A stretch of DNA of 64,000 nucleotides from Portulaca oleracea (lineage: Eukaryota; Streptophyta; Magnoliopsida; Caryophyllales; Portulacaceae). Of the stretch, positions 58,098 through 64,000 are shown piece by piece (within the stretch, counting starts at the first letter, position 1; the number at the start of each line of letters is the position of its first letter). The stretch covers positions 14,331,001 through 14,395,000 of the forward strand of contig CM055882.1 in NCBI GenBank assembly GCA_029582165.1. Reading direction: 5' to 3'. The notes beneath the pieces are model-generated. The model did no database searches. It worked only from the letters and a program-made list of their open reading frames with translations, and was not told the DNA's origin. Made by a program: the position numbers and the translations under genes.

Positions 58098-58145
58098 GGG
58101 GAGGGGGCACGTACCCTGGGCGCCCGATGAATTGTGCGCCCGGGA
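58098..58145. other. GC-rich island with GGGCGCCCGATGAATTG and palindromes
   Basis: A 48-bp stretch (GGGGGAGGGGGCACGTACCC, GGGCGCCCGATGAATTGTGC, GCCCGGGAGCTC) in otherwise AT-rich DNA. It contains several palindromic hexamers and may be a transposon terminus paired with the minisatellite next to it. Function unknown. Confidence 0.4.
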
Positions 58146-58173
58146 GCTCAGTCGACATTCTGCTTGACCAAAT

Positions 58174-58490
58174 CATCAAGTAAACCTAATGCGAGAAGAG
58201 AGAGAGAATATGACTTAAATTAACTGAGTTATATCAATCAATACTTAGTACCAAACCTTAATTAAGCTGTACTCTCCCTCTTCTTCCATTGGATTTGATG
58301 ATCACTCTCTCTCTCTCTCTCTTAATATATGTGTGTGCTCAAATTCATCAAGAAAACCTAATGCAAGAAGAGAGTGAGCATAGCTTAACATAATTTAGAG
58401 TTAATACCATATGTAACCCTAATTAAGCTATGCTCTCTCTCTTCTTCCATTGGATTTGATGATCACTCTCTCCCTCTCTCTCTTGATGAT
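58174..58490. repeat. Tandem duplication (~172-bp period) with CT-rich microsatellite
   Basis: AACCTAATGCGAGAAGAGAG ... TTCTTCCATTGGATTTGATG, then ATCACTCTCTCTC, repeats as AACCTAATGCAAGAAGAGAG ... TTCTTCCATTGGATTTGATG, then ATCACTCTCTCCC. Each copy also carries an internal inverted pair (GAAGAGAG / CTCTCTTC). Confidence 0.85.
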
Positions 58491-59849
58491 ATTATCCAAG
58501 TACATCATTCTGTGATTGTTTGGGGAATTGGTTGGGGACTTCCAAATGTATAAATAGAGGTAAAAAAGCAAAAGGCTAAATTGCCTTTAATTAAATTTGT
58601 GGGTGGATGTAACAACTTATGTGTGTGTTGTCAACTTGGGTAGAAAACATGTAGTATGCTTGTATCTCAATAATTCAATGAATCTATACATCAACTTTCA
58701 CTTTCTCAAGTGTTTCAACTTGGTGGCAATTACTACCTAGTCTTTTCATAAATATTAAGCTCTTTGATTTCATGGTGTAGATTGATTGGTGTGTGTTTTG
58801 GTTGAATTTTCAAAAGTTATGGTTCAATTTGTAAGAGAGTTTTAGTCAAAGTTCTAGCAACTATCATCGATGTTGAATTATTGAGCAAGATAAGAATCGA
58901 TAAAGTTGAAATAGGAGTCGAATTAATCATTGTACTTTGAACAAATACCATTCAATGGCAATTATAGAGTGTCCAGGATAGTAATAGGTCATGATAAAGA
59001 AATATCCGCTCTTTGTTTGGTGAGATCTGTTTCGTAGATATGTTCCCTTTAATTAATTTTTTTTTTATTTTGTTTAACAACAATAACAACTTTCAATATT
59101 TACTAGCTATTGTTTCACATGATAAAAAAAAACCTAAGATATAAGTAACTAAACAAAAATTTATCTCTAAAGTAGGTTAAATGTAACGAAAAACATCAAT
59201 TAACAATGTATCTTAGGCTATTAATATTCGTGTTTTTTTGGGATTGCAAATTCATAAATGGTGGGAAAAAGGAAAATTAGGAGCTAAGAGATAAAGGTTG
59301 GAACAATATGTTCTTGAAAAAGTGGGAACAACAAGAGAGAGAAAGAGAAGAGAGACGGATGAGGATAGGCCCGAGTGGGGCTTATGGCTTTAGTTGTTTT
59401 CTTTATTTTTTTTTTTTTATTCTTTTACAATTCTAAGTCTTAGTCAATTAGAATCATTTCCAAAATTCAAATTGCAAAATTTGAGGATAAGATTCATTTA
59501 TCAAAACTCATACCTCGATTGGGCGGGTGGAGTTTTGGTTTGATAATTTTTCTTGTTTCATTGTATTTATTTTGGTGTGTATTTATATTTCTATTTTGTA
59601 TTGTATTATCATGAATTTATATGTAATTTTTTTAATGTTATATTGTTAACTATTGTGTGAATTTATATTTTATTTTCATGTATTTTCATGAACTTTTAAG
59701 TTGTATATTTTTTGCACTCAGGTAAAAAGGGATATACAACCTCCTACAGGCTCTTCTAATGAGGCATCTTTCAAGGTTGCCATCATATAGAACGTTAAGA
59801 AAGCGACACAGGGACTACATGTTCAAATTGAGAAAGGATTTGAAAAGTA
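58491..59849. other. Intergenic DNA, no gene recognised
   Basis: AT-rich with T-runs at ~59058 and ~59408. Short frames are unsupported. Confidence 0.5.
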
Positions 59850-60450
59850 GCATTAGTTTGTCATCCAATCAGCCACCATATTAATTTGACGAAAGATATG
59901 TTGAATAGACCACTTATCGAAGAGGTTGATAAGCTTTTTAATATCTCTGATAATCATATCTACTTGCCAAAGGACATGTATAATATCTTTAATTGCTTGA
60001 ATAGTATGTAATAAAATAATCAACTTTAACCTGAACTCTAGATTAACCGACTTGTATAACATTTTGAAGACTAAAACAAATCTAGAGTTGACGCTTTATC
60101 CATGAGGGTCGAGGCTGAATTAGCTTGTACGGACCTTGCAATGGGCATATACCTACAACAATCCCTTATCACAAACTTAGCAGCAACCCCTCTATTGAGG
60201 GTGCCTTTAAAGTTAAGCTTCATTCGATTTATCTGGGGTTGGCTCTATCCTACATGAATAAAATTACTTCCACTAATCTTGGTGGAACTAGTGGGCCTAG
60301 AAGCAAAATGACTATCACACAAAAATTTAATGTGAGCTCTCCACTCAACAAAGCTCTTGTTTTCCTAAACAATGACCCTGTTGATGTTGAAGATGAGTTG
60401 TGGAAGATGCAGTTGTTCCTCTCCTTCCAGATGCTCAAAATGTGGAAGGG
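59850..60450 (-). pseudogene. LINE-type RNase H (RVT_3) remnant, second copy
   Basis: Minus strand gives IWKERNNCIFHN (60438 downward, typical of the end of the zf-RVT region), then MKLNFKGTLNRGVAAKFVIR, then YMPIARSVQANSASTLMDKA, then after a frame change IHVLWQVDMIIRDIKKLINL and WSIQHIFRQINMVADWMTN. This order matches LINE ORF2 C-termini and parallels 26885-27460. Stops and frame changes break it. Confidence 0.72.
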
Positions 60451-62931
60451 AGATCTTAGAAACTCATTTTGGGATAAGGAGTTTCTAAGTGCAAAAGATC
60501 AGCTCTTCTATAACTATATGTAGGTTAGGTGGTACTGGAGTGTAGCCAATTATGAGGGGTGAATGCTCTCCAGACCTTATCGGAAAAATGATAATGATGA
60601 ATAAGATGACTATTTATTTCCAAAGTTATCCATAAACATTGGGCGTGAAAGGTCAATGTCGATTCCCCTCATCACAACTACAAGTTGCCTCTAAGGGGCA
60701 GGCTATTATGGAAACTTTTTCATAAAAAAAGCTTGATCTTTCATTAAATATGTAATTTTCAAATCTAACGACTTTCCCATTTATCAAAAAATTATAGGTC
60801 AAGGCAAAGCCAAGAGAAAGATTTGGTGGAAAACTCATCAATGTTGGTAAGTTCCCAACATTGTTCATCCTGTTCAAGGAACATCAAAAGCTTGGTGTTG
60901 AGAACTAAATATGTTAATTGTGTGGTAGGAACTGATTAACTTTCAAATTATCCCACTGGCCTTGTTGAATAAATGAACTGACTTTTACTTGACTATATTT
61001 AAGAAATTAGTATGGTTAGTAAATGTCAACAAATTGACCAAAGAGGCCGTAGTCGATCAAGTGCAAGCCATCCCTTCATCCAACTTTCCTATAAAGCTTC
61101 AAGTCTTGGTGAAAGAAAAAGTTCCCTATTTGGTGGAAATTGTGAGGTTGATGAGTTATACTTGTCATGAGCAATCCGTACCTCCCTACCATGATCTATA
61201 AAACTTACTCGTGGTTACTCCTGAGGTAGAGGCGTAGTGAAGGGGCTAAATTTCCTCGGAGTAAAAAAAAAATCAACAAAGGGAGTTGATGGCATTAGTT
61301 ATCGTTCCAAAAATTAAGTGTAGCATCGGCTCTAGTTTTTCATCTTATTCCTTCACGTAGAGAAGGAAAAGTTTTACAAAGATTATTCCAAACCTAGGAG
61401 TGAAGTTGCTTTGCTTTATGCGAAAACATATTCCTGTTTCGTCTATACTTAGTTAACATTTGAGAAGCATAGAGGTTATCCTTTCCATCTAGAATTTTCC
61501 AAATAAGTTTGCAATGAAATGCTAAATTAACTATATGACTCTTCATAAGGACAAAACTCTCTTTGTTTTTAGATCGATAAATATTATCTTACATGAGATC
61601 ATTGACACTTCTTCATTTGAGTTATTCTTCTAAAATGATTCCTATCCATTAGGTCAAGATGATCACACTCATGATTTCAGCAAGATAGTCACACGACGAT
61701 TTTGGCATATGAAAGCATATTGTGAACCGGAGGTGATTCAAGATTTGCTTCATTATTGTTATGTGTAGTTTTATTTTATTTTTAATACATAATTTTAAAA
61801 TATTTTATATATAAATTCTGTTTTATTTTATTCAGTAATTTACTATTTGATGATAAAACAATTTAATATTATCATCAAATATAAATAATAATACAAATAA
61901 AAAGTACTAGTATTACAGATTGATCCAATTACATAATAAGATGTTACTATATACTCTATTTATTATTTGTTGTTTCCCACCATATTTTCCAACTATTATT
62001 ATCATTGGGGAACATGTTTACATGCAATTTGGTATTCCTAAATTTAAGGAACACCAACATGGATAGAGGCTCAATTATTTTATGAGGACAAATGATTGTA
62101 GGTGAATGTGTACATATCTTGATTAGATGTGTGGCAAATGAGGAGGTGCAATCTCAATGGAGAGGATAGGATGAAAGGTGAAGGAACATTCAAATATAAG
62201 TGGTAGGGTTTGGGTTGTTAGATCATGCATGGTTGAACAGTCAAAAGTACTGGCCCTTAATTGGCTTACTTGATGAGTAAGAAGATGAGAAATTGATGGT
62301 CCCAAAATGGAAAAAGAAAGTATACATTGAGGGGTCATATATGTGACATGATAATTATAATTTCTACTGCATACAAATCAATCTTTTCGTCTCAATATAG
62401 GCCATTTGAAAGTGGTTACTAATTGTATAAGTTAGTGCCTTTTAGGGCATGTTAAATTAAAGGGTAAATTGAATTTATCAGTTTTTAATGTATTAGGGAA
62501 AATTTGATAAAAATTATCAAAAATTACTAAAATTTAACGTTTACCCAATTATTTTTTTACCCATAAATTTGACACACATACATTTACATAGTCAAATTCT
62601 TATATCAGGAGAACAGTAATATTATATGGTAAATTTTGAGCATCTTTTTTGTATCTATCTATTTATCTATTTATATAATATTATATAAATAAATGACTCA
62701 ACAATAAAAATATACGTGTTATAATTTCATTGGCTAAATCACTTAATATCTTTTAATACTTACGTCATTTGAAGAGTTAAAAAAAGGTTATATATTGTGT
62801 ATGAGTTATAAAACAAGGTAATAAATATATTAAAAGTTTATATGCCAAATACATTAAAAATTACCAAATTATCTTCCTTCATTCCTGTTTTATGTATCAT
62901 ATCATTCAATAAATGTTTCATGATCTTTAGT
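60451..62931. other. Intergenic DNA with weak coding-like debris, nothing firmly recognised
   Basis: Short plus-strand stretches such as KPRERFGGKLINVGKFPTLF (about 60795) and LVNVNKLTKEAVVDQVQAIP (about 61010) look coding-like but are interrupted, and I could not place them in a family. They may be old retrotransposon fragments. Confidence 0.4.
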
Positions 62932-63145
62932 GACCATCTTTGACGTCTAACAATTTTTCGCAATATATTTTATTAAAAAGAATTGCAATATTATATTATT
63001 ATGATATTGTTATTTGCTATGAATATAATAATAGTACTTTTATGATAAAACATAGTATACATTCAAAATTTAATGGTCAAAGTTTTAAAAGCTTGATTGA
63101 CAAGTGGATTTAAGCAATGAATAAAATGAGAAGGATAGAATGCAA
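62932..63145. repeat. Dispersed Stowaway-like repeat, copy 2
   Basis: Same order of blocks as 42250-42516: TAACAATTTTTCGCAATATA, TTGCAATATTATATTATTAT, TAGTACTTTTATGATAAAAC and ATAAAATGAGAAGGAT. Same orientation, ~20 kb apart. Confidence 0.6.
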
Positions 63146-64000
63146 TAATATAACTAAAGTTATAAATTACTATAATTTTAAAATATTTAACAATTATAAA
63201 ACTTCAAAGTTAATGAGTACATATATATATATAACGTCATATCATCAGTCAAAGTTGTCACTATCATTTTTCAGTTGAAACACATTTTTTTCTTAGTTTT
63301 CTTGGATCATTGTTAAACCTCATTTAATTGTTAGTACTTTTAACCTCTAACTTTATTGCTCTTTCGAACTTATAAACAGGTGCAGTGTAAGTTTGAAAGT
63401 AATTTCGCGAATCTTTGTTATAAGTCATGACTAATTTGCTTAATCCCCTTATTTTTTAGCCGAATTTAACATAAATTTTTGTGAAGTTTGTAGTTCTTGA
63501 CTGTAATGGATGGGGCAATGACGGAAAAGGAGTGAGGGAAAAAAAGGGTAAAATAGGCCAAGAGAAGCTCGCACAAGTTGCATGTGTGAGTCATCATTAT
63601 ACCCACGCCAAGCTTGCGTTGAGATTCTAAGTTTCCCAGTTCTCAGTAGGTCGCCTGTGTGGATCCTTAGAACTATACGAGACTGTAATTTTCAGTTTTA
63701 ATTGTTGATTTAATTACAAAAATAGGCGGTATTCATTCCAATGCTTTTTTGCCTATCTTTTATCATAGGTTTCAGGGTAGTTTTCTCTCAACTCTTTAGA
63801 CCCCAAACACAATTTCTCTAAGGTCTGCATTGGATTAGAAGATCGAATTCCCTTGATTATTAATGAATATACAAGTATATATTGTTTTATTAATCTTTTG
63901 TCTATTTCGATTCATGTTTGTTAAATTAGTTTTTCCATTAATTATGTAGGGCTAAATCCCTAGCTGAGGTTAGAGATTCACCACTAATATGCTTAATTAA
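63146..64000. other. AT-rich intergenic DNA to the window end, no gene recognised
   Basis: No family resemblance in any frame; a gene could begin beyond the edge. Confidence 0.45.

Noticed and set aside
60125..60523. 132-aa plus-strand frame as a gene
   Set aside because: It overlaps the minus-strand LINE RNase H remnant and has no family resemblance; probably an antisense shadow.

Overview
This is a window of a eudicot plant nuclear genome. The evidence is intron-rich genes with GT/AG splice sites, AT-rich intergenic DNA, plant-specific proteins and many plant-type transposons. I could not fix the species. I found no bacterial, viral or organellar block and no convincing tRNA or CRISPR array.

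Four protein-coding genes can be modelled exon by exon, and in each model all exon phases close. (1) PWD/GWD3, phosphoglucan water dikinase, + strand, 8956-22927, 19 coding exons, 1191 aa. It is a plastid starch-degradation enzyme with CBM20, phosphohistidine and nucleotide-binding domains. (2) A Rho GDP-dissociation inhibitor, + strand, 27862-30968, 5 exons, 261 aa. (3) A MACPF-domain protein of the CAD1/NSL1 family, closest to At1g14780, - strand, 33582-37571, 7 exons, 618 aa, convergent with the RhoGDI gene. (4) An oil body-associated protein 1 (OBAP1, DUF1264), + strand, 53420-55380, 3 exons, 237 aa, with RY and ABRE-like motifs upstream. The genes share no pathway; the order looks like ordinary plant gene neighbours.

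The rest is mostly mobile DNA. At the left edge is a decayed Ty1/copia element on the - strand (gag remnant, primer-binding site, LTR). It is split by a 3.6-kb solo LTR (1067-4682) with a perfect CTTAC target duplication. At 7953-8247 is a Cassandra TRIM solo LTR carrying 5S-rRNA-like sequence, with a perfect GTTAT duplication. Three related Mutator-type MITEs (5141-5693, 5839-6236, 23817-24359) have 9-bp target duplications, and their terminal inverted repeats are built of degenerate ~33-bp tandem units. Two Tourist-like MITEs, a Stowaway MITE and several other inverted-repeat elements lie between genes or in introns.

At 39682-41286 is a retroposed ORF1-only LINE derivative (RRM-type ORF1, A-tail, 16-bp perfect duplication). 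At 45691-46411 is a ~720-bp foldback element whose arms carry tandem repeats. It abuts a nearly full-length L1-type LINE (about 46461-51896) with an open 759-aa reverse transcriptase frame but a broken ORF1 and endonuclease. Two decayed LINE RNase H fragments lie at about 26885-27460 and 59850-60450 (- strand). The last 8.5 kb is AT-rich repeat debris with no recognisable intact gene.

The most notable structures are the tandem-unit TIR MITE family, the foldback/LINE/(TA)n complex and the ORF1-only LINE. I see no evidence of a new defence or metabolic system.
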